Source of the DNA: Mediterraneibacter glycyrrhizinilyticus
Lineage (GTDB): Bacteria; Bacillota; Clostridia; Lachnospirales; Lachnospiraceae
Direction of reading: 5' to 3'
NCBI RefSeq assembly: GCF_016902345.1
Contig: NZ_JACJLR010000001.1
Location: 186,001 to 250,000, forward strand
DNA: 64,000 bases
The notes beneath the pieces are model-generated. The model was not told the origin of the DNA and did not search any database. It saw nothing but the letters and a program-made list of their open reading frames with translations. The translations under genes and the position numbers were made by a program. Positions 17,259 to 25,304 of this stretch are shown piece after piece. Positions within the stretch are counted from its first letter, which is position 1, and every line of letters begins with the position of its first letter.

Positions 17259-17963
17259 ATGGCAGTTTTCCGGGTAGAGAAAAACGCCAACTACACAACT
17301 ATGTGTAACTACCATCTGCGAGATCAGTCCCTAAGTCTGAAAGCAAAGGGGCTTCTTTCCATGCTTCTCAGCCTGCCGGATACATGGCACTACTCTGTGA
17401 GAGGACTTGCGGCAATCTCCTTGGAAGGTGTAGACGGTATTCTCACCGCGCTGAAAGAGCTGGAAACACATGGCTATCTGGAACGCCATCAGTTTCGTCA
17501 ACCGAACGGCCGCTTGGGACAGACGGAATATGTGATTTTTGAAAAGCCGAGAGTACAGCCGTGTATGGATTCACCGTGTACGGAAAAACCGGATACGGTA
17601 AGCCCGGATACGGTTCCGCCGGATACGATAACTCCCGCACAAAGAAGTAAAGAAGGATCAAGTAAAGAACAATTAAGTACGGATGAGAAGGAAAAAACAG
17701 TATCACAACCCTCTCGTCATCGGTACGGAATGTATCAGAATGTACTTCTTTCGGACGAAGAATTGCAAAAACTCCAAACTGAGTTTCCAGCAGACTATCA
17801 GAGCCGCATTGAACGATTGTCGGAATATATGGCTTCCAGCGGAAGGCGCTATAAAAATCATTTGGCTACCATCCGTAGTTGGGCAAGACGAGATTCCAAA
17901 CAGTCCAAACTGCCCGCCTACAGCCATGATAACTACCGGTACAAGGAGGGAGAAAGTTTATGA
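17259..17963 (+). CDS. Winged-helix replication initiator-like protein (RepA_N/DUF6017 type)
   Basis: This 234-residue protein opens with MAVFRVEKNANYTTMCNYHL, then a helix-turn-helix (LSLKAKGLLSMLLSLPDTWHYSVRGLA) as in the replication initiator A family of Firmicutes plasmids and ICEs. A Pro/Thr/Asp linker with near-repeats (PDTVSPDTVPPDTITP, about residues 110-126) separates a C-terminal helical part. It probably loads the replication machinery on the excised circular element together with the following DnaC-like protein. ATG 17259 is chosen because AAGGAGG lies 8 nt upstream. It overlaps the next gene by 4 bp. Confidence 0.75.
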   Translation: MAVFRVEKNANYTTMCNYHLRDQSLSLKAKGLLSMLLSLPDTWHYSVRGLAAISLEGVDGILTALKELETHGYLERHQFRQPNGRLGQTEYVIFEKPRVQPCMDSPCTEKPDTVSPDTVPPDTITPAQRSKEGSSKEQLSTDEKEKTVSQPSRHRYGMYQNVLLSDEELQKLQTEFPADYQSRIERLSEYMASSGRRYKNHLATIRSWARRDSKQSKLPAYSHDNYRYKEGESL

Positions 17964-18790
17964 ATACAATGTTTGATTTTATGGATCATATTCAGGTTCA
18001 GAAAGAACCTGGACTGGAGCAATATCGCGGCGAAGATGGACTTATCTATTGCGGGAAATGTCATACGCCGGTTCAATGCCGGATCACATTTGAGGGCAGA
18101 GAAAGGATCATGCCCTGCATCTGCAAATGCCAGAAGGAAGAACGGGAACGGCAGGAACAGCGCATGAAGGAGGAAGAACAGTTGCTTTATGTCCGTCGTC
18201 TGAAAGCGACAGGCATTCAGGAGCGACATCTTCAGGATTGGACATTTGCGTCAGCGACAGATACTCCCAGCGTCCAGATGGCGAAGCGATATGCGGAGAA
18301 TTGGAAGAAGGTCAAAGCGGAAAACCTTGGCCTATTGCTTTGGGGCGATGTTGGAACAGGAAAATCATTCCTGGCCGCCTGTATTGCTAATGCATTGTTG
18401 GAAAAAGGTGTTCCTGTCCTGATGACCAATTTTTCCAAAATCCTAAACCAGATGGGTGCCATGTATTCGGATGAGCGGTACCGCTATATTGCTTCTTTCA
18501 ACCGCTTCTCTCTGCTGATTATTGATGATCTTGGAATTGAGCGGAATACCGAGTATGCGCTGGAACAGGTTTACGCTGTTGTTGATGAGCGCTATAAAGC
18601 GGGACTTCCATTGATTATCACAACAAACCTGACAATCAGCCAGCTCCGTAATCCTGAAGATGTGGCACACGCCAGAATTTACAGCCGGATACTGGAGATG
18701 TGTACGCCTGTACACGTTCCGGGGCTAGACCGGCGCACTGCGATTGGAAAATCGAAGCAGGAACTGGTCAAGGAGGTACTGTTCTCCTAG
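17960..18790 (+). CDS. DnaC/IstB-like AAA+ ATPase
   Basis: The 276-residue protein has an N-terminal zinc-binding segment (CGKCHTPVQC and CICKC) followed by an AAA+ core: Walker A WGDVGTGKSFLA near residue 128-139, Walker B LLIIDDLGIE near 190, and an arginine-finger region RIYSR. Proteins of this type load replicative helicase. It overlaps the initiator gene (ATGA), supporting a joint role in element replication. Close to its 3' end the DNA contains an inverted repeat GTGTAC-GCCT-GTACAC (18700-18715). Confidence 0.88.
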   Translation: MNTMFDFMDHIQVQKEPGLEQYRGEDGLIYCGKCHTPVQCRITFEGRERIMPCICKCQKEERERQEQRMKEEEQLLYVRRLKATGIQERHLQDWTFASATDTPSVQMAKRYAENWKKVKAENLGLLLWGDVGTGKSFLAACIANALLEKGVPVLMTNFSKILNQMGAMYSDERYRYIASFNRFSLLIIDDLGIERNTEYALEQVYAVVDERYKAGLPLIITTNLTISQLRNPEDVAHARIYSRILEMCTPVHVPGLDRRTAIGKSKQELVKEVLFS

Positions 18791-18812
18791 TAGAAAAACG
18801 GCTGTACAGCCG
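18700..18812. promoter_or_regulatory. Two short palindromes upstream of parB
   Basis: GTGTACGCCTGTACAC (18700-18715, inside the dnaC-like gene) and the perfect 14-bp palindrome CGGCTGTACAGCCG (18799-18812) share a TGTAC core and lie just before parB. They could be partition or autoregulatory sites for ParB; the first also encodes protein, so chance remains likely. Confidence 0.35.
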
Positions 18813-18832
18813 GGAAAGAGAGGGTTTTATGA

Positions 18833-19702
18833 ATGCCTGTAAAAAAGTCTGAACGGGTTCAGGAGATTCCACTCTCTGAATTACATCCGTTCAAAAATCA
18901 CCCTTTCCGGGTGGTGGATGATGAAGCCATGCAACGCACAGTAGAAAGCGTGGCACAATTTGGCGTATTAGCTCCTGCGCTTGCCCGCCCCCGTTCGGAG
19001 GGCGGATATGAATTAGTGGCAGGCCATCGGCGCATGAGGGCATCTGAGCTTGCCGGGCTTGAAACCATGCCGGTGATTATCCGGCAAATGGATGATGATA
19101 CCGCAACCATCGCAATGGTGGACTCCAATCTTCAAAGGGAGACGCTTCTCCCCAGTGAGCGTGCGTTTGCTTACAAGATGAAGATGGAGGCGATGAAGCA
19201 TCAGGGAGAACGGACGGATTTAACTTCCGGCCAACTTGGCCGGAAGTCTGACGGTAAAGAATCCAGAGAGCTCATTGCTGAGCAAACCGGTGAAAGCGCC
19301 CGTCAGGTTCAACGATTTATCAATTTGACCAATCTGATCCCGGAGCTTCTGGATATGGTGGATCGTAAAGAAATCGCATTCAACCCGGCGGTGGAATTGT
19401 CTTTTCTAAAAAAAGAGGAACAGAAAGGTTTCCTGGAAGCTATGGATTACGGACAGTCCACTCCATCGTTGTCTCAGGCACAGCGGATTAAAAAGCTCAG
19501 TCAGGCAGGGATGTGTACCCAGGAAGCTATGAACACGATTATGAATGAAGAGAAAAAGAGCGAATTGGATACGGTCACGCTTAAGAATGACGTACTCCGC
19601 AAGTATTTCCCGCGCTCTTATACTCCAAAGCAAATGCAAGATACGATTATCCGCCTGTTGGAACAATGGCAGAAAAAGAGACAGCGGGATCAGTCAAGGT
19701 AA
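18833..19702 (+). CDS. ParB/Spo0J-like partition protein
   Basis: The 289-residue product has the ParB N-terminal nuclease-like domain: EIPLSELHPFKNHPFRVVDD, VAQFGVLAPALARPR, YELVAGHRRMRASELAG (the GHRR CTP-binding motif) and the central helix-turn-helix (ESRELIAEQTGESARQVQRFI). No ParA is encoded next to it in the window. On conjugative elements such ParB proteins may act in partition of the circular form or in transcription control. It begins a run of closely spaced genes. Confidence 0.9.
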   Translation: MPVKKSERVQEIPLSELHPFKNHPFRVVDDEAMQRTVESVAQFGVLAPALARPRSEGGYELVAGHRRMRASELAGLETMPVIIRQMDDDTATIAMVDSNLQRETLLPSERAFAYKMKMEAMKHQGERTDLTSGQLGRKSDGKESRELIAEQTGESARQVQRFINLTNLIPELLDMVDRKEIAFNPAVELSFLKKEEQKGFLEAMDYGQSTPSLSQAQRIKKLSQAGMCTQEAMNTIMNEEKKSELDTVTLKNDVLRKYFPRSYTPKQMQDTIIRLLEQWQKKRQRDQSR

Positions 19703-19714
19703 AGGAGAACAAAT

Positions 19715-20203
19715 ATGCTCAACAAAAATGAAATGAATGGTAAAGCCAATGCTGTGGATGTAGATGTGGACTTGCTGGTGGCAGGTATCGGAGAAATGCT
19801 AGATGGAATCCGGCACTGCCTGAAAGCTACCGATCTGCACAGCAGTTCAACAGACAGCGATTACATTCTGATGGTCGCTGCGCTTCCAGGGAAAGGTATC
19901 CAGGTGAGGGATGTCACCGAATGTTTTGATGTGCTGAAATGCTTCGGCACGGATGATTCCGTGATCCAGGTTCCGGACTGTGATTTGCTTATGAGTTATG
20001 ATGAACGGCAGGTTCTGGTGCTGGATGGTAGGAAATATCTGGTCGGCCCTGCTATCTTCTATGATGTGGACGGTGACGGTGAGGACGTTTCTGTAACGGC
20101 AGAGGATATTTATGATATACAGCGCATGGTTGCACGTCGCACGGTTATCCTTTGTGCCGACGGGCAGGAGTTTCCGGCACTTTTGCTGAATGGTGAGGTA
20201 TGA
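19715..20203 (+). CDS. Unknown element protein
   Basis: The 162-residue acidic protein has no motif I recognise. It contains a predicted alpha/beta region (YILMVAALPGKGIQVRDVTE) and an Asp-rich loop (DVDGDGEDVSVTAEDIYD). RBS TAAAGGAGAAC precedes ATG 19715, and the stop overlaps the start of the methyltransferase gene by 4 bp (ATGA), so the two are probably translated together. Function unknown; a role as accessory to that methyltransferase is only a guess. Confidence 0.7.
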   Translation: MLNKNEMNGKANAVDVDVDLLVAGIGEMLDGIRHCLKATDLHSSSTDSDYILMVAALPGKGIQVRDVTECFDVLKCFGTDDSVIQVPDCDLLMSYDERQVLVLDGRKYLVGPAIFYDVDGDGEDVSVTAEDIYDIQRMVARRTVILCADGQEFPALLLNGEV

Positions 20204-20760
20204 AGAAATATGAACTGATTTATGCCGATCCGCCTTGGCGTTACCGCAGCGGCAAGGTACAGGGAGCCGCAATTAACCATTACGCTACAATGTCAGATGA
20301 GGAACTATATCAGCTTCCCGTTGCAGAAATCGCAGCAGATAATTGTGTATTGCTTCTGTGGGCAACCTTTCCGAAGCTCCCGGAAGCCCTTCGTCTGATT
20401 GAAGCATGGGGTTTCCAGTACAAGACCGTTGGCTTTGTATGGGTAAAGACAAATCCATCCGGAAATGGCTTTTTTCTCGGCCTTGGCTGGTGGACACGCA
20501 GTAATGCTGAGATATGTTTGCTGGCAGTCAGAGGGAAACCAAAACGTCAATGCGCCGGTATTTCTCAGCTGATTATTAGTCCCAGAGAGCGGCACAGCAA
20601 AAAGCCGGATATTGTTCGCGATCTGGCGGTTACGCTGGTGGGTGATGTACCGCGCATTGAGTTATTCGCAAGGGAAACGTCTCCCGGCTGGGATGTCTGG
20701 GGAAACGAGGTGGATTGCAGTATTACGCTGACGCAATCGGAAGGAGATGTGCATGAGTAA
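20200..20760 (+). CDS. MT-A70-family adenine methyltransferase
   Basis: This 186-residue protein has the MT-A70 hallmark YADPPWRYRSG at residues 5-15 (DPPW catalytic motif), followed by NHYATMSDEELYQLPV and the conserved RGKPKRQ and KKPDIVRDLA segments; RIELFARETSPGWDVWGNE at the end is typical of phage and element MT-A70 enzymes. It likely methylates adenine N6 in DNA, possibly protecting the transferred element from restriction. It overlaps both neighbours by a few bases and belongs to the transfer operon. Confidence 0.9.
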   Translation: MKKYELIYADPPWRYRSGKVQGAAINHYATMSDEELYQLPVAEIAADNCVLLLWATFPKLPEALRLIEAWGFQYKTVGFVWVKTNPSGNGFFLGLGWWTRSNAEICLLAVRGKPKRQCAGISQLIISPRERHSKKPDIVRDLAVTLVGDVPRIELFARETSPGWDVWGNEVDCSITLTQSEGDVHE

Positions 20761-21064
20761 CGGAAAAACGATTGGTGAACTGATAGAAGAAATGCGTCTG
20801 AAAGCTGGCGCAAAGGAGTATCACGGACATGAGTATATGGCACTGGAGCGCTTTGCTGACAATACCCGCCATATGATTATCTTTGATGTTCTGACAAAAG
20901 ATTCTCCTGTTGGATGGCAAGGTGAGCGAACCCGTTTGTTTTTAACGGATGAAGGGTATCGAAAATCCCTCGAAAATCAGGAAAAAGGTCACATCAAGAT
21001 TTTAAGCCATGCCCGTGTAGTGCAGGGACACTTGCATTACGATAAAAAAGAACAGATTCGTTGA
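20753..21064 (+). CDS. Small conserved element protein (DUF5720-like)
   Basis: Starting at ATG 20753 (AAGGAG lies 6 nt upstream; an ATG at 20747 is less well spaced) the product has 103 residues: GKTIGELIEEMRLKAGAKEYHGHEY then DNTRHMIIFDVLTKDSP. It resembles small proteins that accompany the methyltransferase and PcfB genes in related elements (DUF5720). Function unknown. The start overlaps the methyltransferase stop, and a good terminator follows. Confidence 0.7.
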   Translation: MSNGKTIGELIEEMRLKAGAKEYHGHEYMALERFADNTRHMIIFDVLTKDSPVGWQGERTRLFLTDEGYRKSLENQEKGHIKILSHARVVQGHLHYDKKEQIR

Positions 21065-21109
21065 TGCCGGAATGGTAGTTTTTCTACCTGATCCGGCATC
21101 TTTCATTTT
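21064..21109 (+). terminator. Terminator between the replication and transfer blocks
   Basis: ATGCCGGA (21064-21071) pairs with TCCGGCAT (21092-21099), with an inner GGTAG/CTACC hairpin; a T-rich tail follows. Confidence 0.75.
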
Positions 21110-21144
21110 CCCCGATTCCGTGTTCGGGTTAAGGAGGTGGTCTA

Positions 21145-21633
21145 TTGCAGGAGGAAGTAGAAAACAGGACACTGAATCTGGCGATCAGCACGACAAAGCT
21201 GAGCGGTCGGGCGCTGCTTGCGGCCTTTCGGAAATATATGCAGCACCGACGCAATGTAAAAGCAAAGAAGCTGACTGCTGAAAACGAAAAGCCCGTAGGT
21301 GAGCAGACCATTGATCAGCTATTAGGGCAAAATCAGGGTGCCACCAATATTGAGATTGAAAAAACAGACATCAAAGGCTTTAAGCGGTTTCTGGACAAGT
21401 ATGGCATTGATTATGCCATTACGAAAGATCCGTCCCAGACGCCGCCCCGGTATCTGGTATTCTTCAAAGCCAGGGATGGGGACGCCATGACGGCTGCGTT
21501 TAAGGAATACTCCGCTTCTCTGCTGCAAAAGCAAAAGAAACCGAGCGTGCTCAAGCAGCTGAACAAACTGAAGCAGTTGGTGGCTTCCATGCCTGCGAAG
21601 GTACGGCAGAAGAAACAGGAGCGTGATTTATGA
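21145..21633 (+). CDS. pcfB: PcfB-family protein (DUF3801)
   Basis: The 162-residue protein matches PcfB from its beginning (NRTLNLAISTTKLSGRALLAAFRKYMQ) and has a central ferredoxin-like segment (IEKTDIKGFKRFLDKYGIDYAI). PcfB-like proteins pair with the VirD4 coupling protein and help process DNA for transfer. The start is TTG 21145 behind AAGGAGGTGG. It overlaps the coupling-protein gene by 4 bp (ATGA), supporting the link. Confidence 0.88.
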   Translation: MQEEVENRTLNLAISTTKLSGRALLAAFRKYMQHRRNVKAKKLTAENEKPVGEQTIDQLLGQNQGATNIEIEKTDIKGFKRFLDKYGIDYAITKDPSQTPPRYLVFFKARDGDAMTAAFKEYSASLLQKQKKPSVLKQLNKLKQLVASMPAKVRQKKQERDL

Positions 21634-23402
21634 GTAAGAAAGAAATCAAACGCCTGGTAATTCTGAATATCCCGTATCTGATCCTTGGGCTGCTTGCTAC
21701 CAATCTTGGAGAAGCATGGCGTCTGGCAGAAGGAACGGATATTTCTGCGAAATTGTTGGCGTTCTTCCCCACAGTCGGTCAAGCTTTTACCAATCCGATG
21801 CCCAGCTGCTACCCTTCCGATTTGCTGGTCGGGCTGTTTGCCGGAGGATGTGTCCGGCTGGCAGTTTATCTGAAAGGGAAAAATGCTAAGAAGTATCGCC
21901 ACAATATGGAGTATGGTTCGGCCCGCTGGGGCACAGTCAAAGATATTGAGCCGTTCGTGGCTCCGAAGTTTGAGGACAATATTATCCTGACAAAGACGGA
22001 ACGCCTGATGCTGTCGAACCGCCCTGTAAATCCAAAGAATGCCCGTAATAAGAACGTCTTAATTGTAGGTGGCTCCGGCTCCGGTAAGACCAGGTTCTGG
22101 ATAAAGCCCAATCTTCTCCAGTGTAACTCCAAAGAGTATCCGACTTCCTTTGTAGTCACCGATCCGAAGGGCCAGATCGTCTGCGAATGCGGAAACGCAT
22201 TGTTAAAACACGGGTATCGGATCAAGATTTTTAACACCATCAACTTCAAAAAATCCATGCGATACAATCCGTTCGCCTATGTGCATAGCGAGAAGGATAT
22301 TTTGAAGCTGGTGACAACTTTGATGGCAAATACGAAGGGGGACGGAAAAAGCGGTGACGAGTTCTGGGAAAAATCGGAGAAGCTGCTCTATACGGCGCTG
22401 ATCGCCTATATCCATTACGAGGCTCCGGTGGAGGAACAGAATTTTGCTACATTGCTGACATTTCTGAATGCGATGGAAGTCCGGGAGGATGATGAAGAAT
22501 TTCAGAATCCGGTAGATTTGATGTTCGAGGCACTGGAACGAAAGAAGCCGGATTCCTTTGCGGTTCGCCAATACCGACTCTTTAAATTAGCCGCTGGCAA
22601 AACCGCAAAGTCGATCCTGATTTCCTGCGGTGCCAGATTGGCTCCATTCGACATTCAGGAATTGCGAGAAATCACTGCCTACGATGAGCTGCAGCTGGAT
22701 ACCCTTGGAGATCGAAAAACAGCGTTGTTCTTAATCATGAGCGATACGGACAGTACCTTCAATTTTTTGATTTCGATGGTGTACACACAGTTATTTAATC
22801 TGCTTTGTGAAAAAGCGGATGATGTGTATGGAGGTCGGCTCCCGGTTCATGTGCGCTGTTTGATTGATGAGGCAGCCAATATTGGGCAGATCCCCAACTT
22901 GGAGAAGCTGGTAGCAACCATCCGAAGCCGGGAAATCTCTGCCTGTCTGGTGCTGCAGGCAAAAAGCCAGCTGAAAGCCATTTACAAGGACAATGCGGAT
23001 ACGATTGTTGGCAATATGGATTCGCAGATTTTCCTGGGTGGCTCTGAGCCGACAACACTGAAAGAACTGAATGCCGCCCTGGGTAAGGAAACGATTGATA
23101 TGTTCAACACTTCCGATACCAGAGGCAACAGCCCGTCATACGGCACAAATTATCAAAAGACCGGTCATGATCTCGCTTCCATCGATGAGCTTGCCGTATT
23201 GGACGGCGGCAAGTGCATCCTTCAGCTGCGCGGTGTCCGGCCATTTTTGTCCGATAAATATGATCTGACCCAGCATCCGAACTACAAATACACGTCCGAT
23301 TTTGATAAGCGCAACACCTTCGACATTGAGAAATTCCTGAGCAGGAAAATGAAGTTGAAAAAGAACGATGTCTTTACGGTCGTGGATGCTGACGCTTTGT
23401 AA
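21630..23402 (+). CDS. VirD4/TraG-type coupling protein
   Basis: This 590-residue protein has two N-terminal membrane segments (residues 8-25 and about 65-82), then the coupling ATPase core: Walker A VGGSGSGKTRFWIKPN near 146-161, VVTDPKGQI near 177, and the Walker B region VRCLIDEAANIGQIPNLE near 410. It recruits the relaxase-DNA complex to the secretion channel at the membrane and powers transfer. Length and order are standard for Tn1549-like elements. A terminator follows. Confidence 0.93.
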   Translation: MSKKEIKRLVILNIPYLILGLLATNLGEAWRLAEGTDISAKLLAFFPTVGQAFTNPMPSCYPSDLLVGLFAGGCVRLAVYLKGKNAKKYRHNMEYGSARWGTVKDIEPFVAPKFEDNIILTKTERLMLSNRPVNPKNARNKNVLIVGGSGSGKTRFWIKPNLLQCNSKEYPTSFVVTDPKGQIVCECGNALLKHGYRIKIFNTINFKKSMRYNPFAYVHSEKDILKLVTTLMANTKGDGKSGDEFWEKSEKLLYTALIAYIHYEAPVEEQNFATLLTFLNAMEVREDDEEFQNPVDLMFEALERKKPDSFAVRQYRLFKLAAGKTAKSILISCGARLAPFDIQELREITAYDELQLDTLGDRKTALFLIMSDTDSTFNFLISMVYTQLFNLLCEKADDVYGGRLPVHVRCLIDEAANIGQIPNLEKLVATIRSREISACLVLQAKSQLKAIYKDNADTIVGNMDSQIFLGGSEPTTLKELNAALGKETIDMFNTSDTRGNSPSYGTNYQKTGHDLASIDELAVLDGGKCILQLRGVRPFLSDKYDLTQHPNYKYTSDFDKRNTFDIEKFLSRKMKLKKNDVFTVVDADAL

Positions 23403-23405
23403 CGC

Positions 23406-23437
23406 AAGTCTGTCTGGAATGACAGGCTTTTTATTTA
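23406..23437 (+). terminator. Terminator after virD4
   Basis: AAGTCTGTC pairs with GACAGGCTT (one wobble), 6-nt loop, then TTTTATTTAT. Confidence 0.75.
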
Positions 23438-23703
23438 TGCCCTGAATCCCTGATTGCACAAAGAACAGGCCGACTGCGGTAAGCAGAGAAATTTATCTGG
23501 TTCTAATGTACAAGTTCACATTCAGGTGATCTCTCCGCCTGCAAAGACAGAATGCAGAAATCACAATATTAAATTAAGAAAGGAAAGACCGAAGCCGGGA
23601 GCCGTTGGAAGGAAGAATACCAGCGGCTTTTGCTTTCTGTCTTTGCTGTGCGGATTCCTATTACAGACAATCTCCCGATATACTTCGGTCGAAGGTATTT
23701 TGT
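23438..23703. other. Non-coding segment upstream of the Maff2 gene
   Basis: About 266 bp without a gene. A hairpin AGCCGTTGG/CCAGCGGCT (23600-23628) followed by TTTTGCTTT could be a terminator or attenuator. The promoter for the secretion genes presumably lies here, but no clear -35/-10 pair is visible. Confidence 0.45.
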
Positions 23704-23919
23704 ATGGATTTCTTTAATGAAGCGATTACCGTTCTCCAGACCCTCGTTGTTGCTCTCGGTGCTGGCCTTGGTATTTGGGGCGCGATTAACCTTCTGGAAG
23801 GTTATGGAAACGACAATCCAGGTGCAAAAAGCCAGGGCATGAAGCAGCTCATGGCTGGCGGCGGCGTTGCCCTGATCGGCATCACTCTCGTTCCGCTCCT
23901 GTCCGGTCTGTTCGGTTAA
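23704..23919 (+). CDS. Maff2-family membrane protein
   Basis: The 71-residue product starting at ATG 23704 (MDFFNEAITVLQTLVVALGAG) has two membrane segments (about residues 7-27 and 46-68) around GNDNPGAKSQGMKQLMAGGG. This is the Maff2 family, a VirB2/VirB3-like small inner-membrane component of Gram-positive conjugation machines. A longer reading from 23605 is open, but its N-terminus has no resemblance, so the shorter form is chosen. It lies directly ahead of the VirB6-like gene. Confidence 0.85.
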   Translation: MDFFNEAITVLQTLVVALGAGLGIWGAINLLEGYGNDNPGAKSQGMKQLMAGGGVALIGITLVPLLSGLFG

Positions 23920-23942
23920 TCGGAAACCCTGTAAATCCTCAC

Positions 23943-23966
23943 CCTGTCCCGCATAATGCGGGACGG
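23943..23966 (+). other. Hairpin before the VirB6 gene
   Basis: GTCCCGCA and TGCGGGAC flank a 3-nt loop, extended by a C-C/G-G pair. It precedes the RBS AAAGGAGG (23971-23978) and has no T run; probably an RNA stability or attenuation element. Confidence 0.5.
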
Positions 23967-23988
23967 GCAGAAAGGAGGTCGCAGCCGG

Positions 23989-24855
23989 ATGGATTTTATC
24001 TGGGAATCGATTACCGAATGGCTGAAAGAAGTGCTGGTCGGTGGGATTATGGATCATCTGTCCGGGATGTTTGATGCAGTCAACCAGCAGGTTGGCGATG
24101 TTGCGACGCAGGTGGGAACATCCCCGGCGAATTTCTCGCCGGGGGTCTTCTCTATGATTCGGAATGTGTCGGAATCTGTCATTATCCCGATTGCAGGCAT
24201 TATCCTTACGATTATTGCCTGTTACGAACTGATCCAGATGATTATCGATCACAACAATCTTGCTAATTTTGAAACCTGGATTTTCTTCAAGTGGGTTTTC
24301 AAGACCTTTGTGGCAGTTATGCTGATCACCAACTGCTTTAATATCACCATGGCGGTGTTTGATGTCTGCCAGAATGTGATTAACGGAGCAGGTGGATTGA
24401 TTTCAGACACCACTGCTGTTGATGGAGCGGCTTTGGATACTCTGGAAGAAACCCTGATGGAGATGGACATTGGCCCGTTGATTGGCCTTTTCCTCCAGTC
24501 TTTCCTGCTCAATGTCACCATGTGGGCGTTGAGCATCATCATCTTCATTATCGTGTATGGCCGGATGATAGAAATTTATTTGGCCGTGAGCCTTGCACCG
24601 ATTCCCTTTGCCACATTCGGCAACCGGGAGCAAAGCCAGGTGGGGCAGAATTATCTGCGCTCGCTTCTGGCGCTTGGTTTTCAGGGATTTCTGATTCTGA
24701 TCTGTGTCGGAATTTATGCGGTACTGATTCAGGGAATCTCTTTCAGCGATGACGTGATTGCATCAATCTGGGGCGTAGTCGGTTACACGGTACTGTTGTG
24801 CTTTACTTTATTTAAGACCGGCGCTCTCGCTAAGGGAGTGTTTTCCGCTCACTAG
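23989..24855 (+). CDS. VirB6/TrbL-like conjugation membrane protein
   Basis: From ATG 23989 (AAAGGAGG 10 nt upstream) the product has 288 residues and at least five membrane segments: near residues 55-75 (SVIIPIAGIILTIIACYELI), 95-115, 155-185, 200-215 and 230-270. Multi-pass proteins here correspond to the VirB6 channel component that spans the inner membrane. Order between Maff2 and PrgI is standard for this ICE family. Confidence 0.87.
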   Translation: MDFIWESITEWLKEVLVGGIMDHLSGMFDAVNQQVGDVATQVGTSPANFSPGVFSMIRNVSESVIIPIAGIILTIIACYELIQMIIDHNNLANFETWIFFKWVFKTFVAVMLITNCFNITMAVFDVCQNVINGAGGLISDTTAVDGAALDTLEETLMEMDIGPLIGLFLQSFLLNVTMWALSIIIFIIVYGRMIEIYLAVSLAPIPFATFGNREQSQVGQNYLRSLLALGFQGFLILICVGIYAVLIQGISFSDDVIASIWGVVGYTVLLCFTLFKTGALAKGVFSAH

Positions 24856-24872
24856 ACTAGGAGGGATTCAAA

Positions 24873-25304
24873 TTGGCAGCTTATATCTCGGTTCCCCGTG
24901 ACCTTACACGGGTGAAATCAAAAGTATTATTCAATCTGACAAAACGACAGCTTCTCTGCTTTGGAGCCGGTGCGCTGGTGGGCGTTCCGGCTTTCTTCCT
25001 GTTAAAGCAGTCAGGCAATGTGTCTCTTGCCGCCATCGGCATGATGATTATCATGCTCCCCATGTTCTTTCTGGGGATGTATGAGAAACACGGCCAGCCG
25101 CTGGAAGTCATTGCGAAGCAGTTTATCGAAGCAAAATTTATTCGCCCGAAAGTCCGCCCCTATCAGACCAACAATTACTATGCGGTGTTGATGCGGCAGG
25201 CATGGGCAGAACAGGAGGTACAGCGTATTGTTTGCTCTGAAAAGCAGAAAAAAACAGACAGAACCCAGCGGAATGGCTCTGCCGGACACACTGACAAAGC
25301 GTGA
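24873..25304 (+). CDS. PrgI-family conjugation protein (VirB3-like)
   Basis: The 143-residue product has the PrgI start AAYISVPRDLTRVKSKVLFNLTKRQ and two membrane segments (about 28-45 and 52-72), followed by a charged cytoplasmic tail. PrgI proteins couple the channel to the VirB4 ATPase. Start is TTG 24873 behind AGGAGGG. The last 77 bp overlap the VirB4 gene, which suggests coupled translation. Confidence 0.87.
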   Translation: MAAYISVPRDLTRVKSKVLFNLTKRQLLCFGAGALVGVPAFFLLKQSGNVSLAAIGMMIIMLPMFFLGMYEKHGQPLEVIAKQFIEAKFIRPKVRPYQTNNYYAVLMRQAWAEQEVQRIVCSEKQKKTDRTQRNGSAGHTDKA

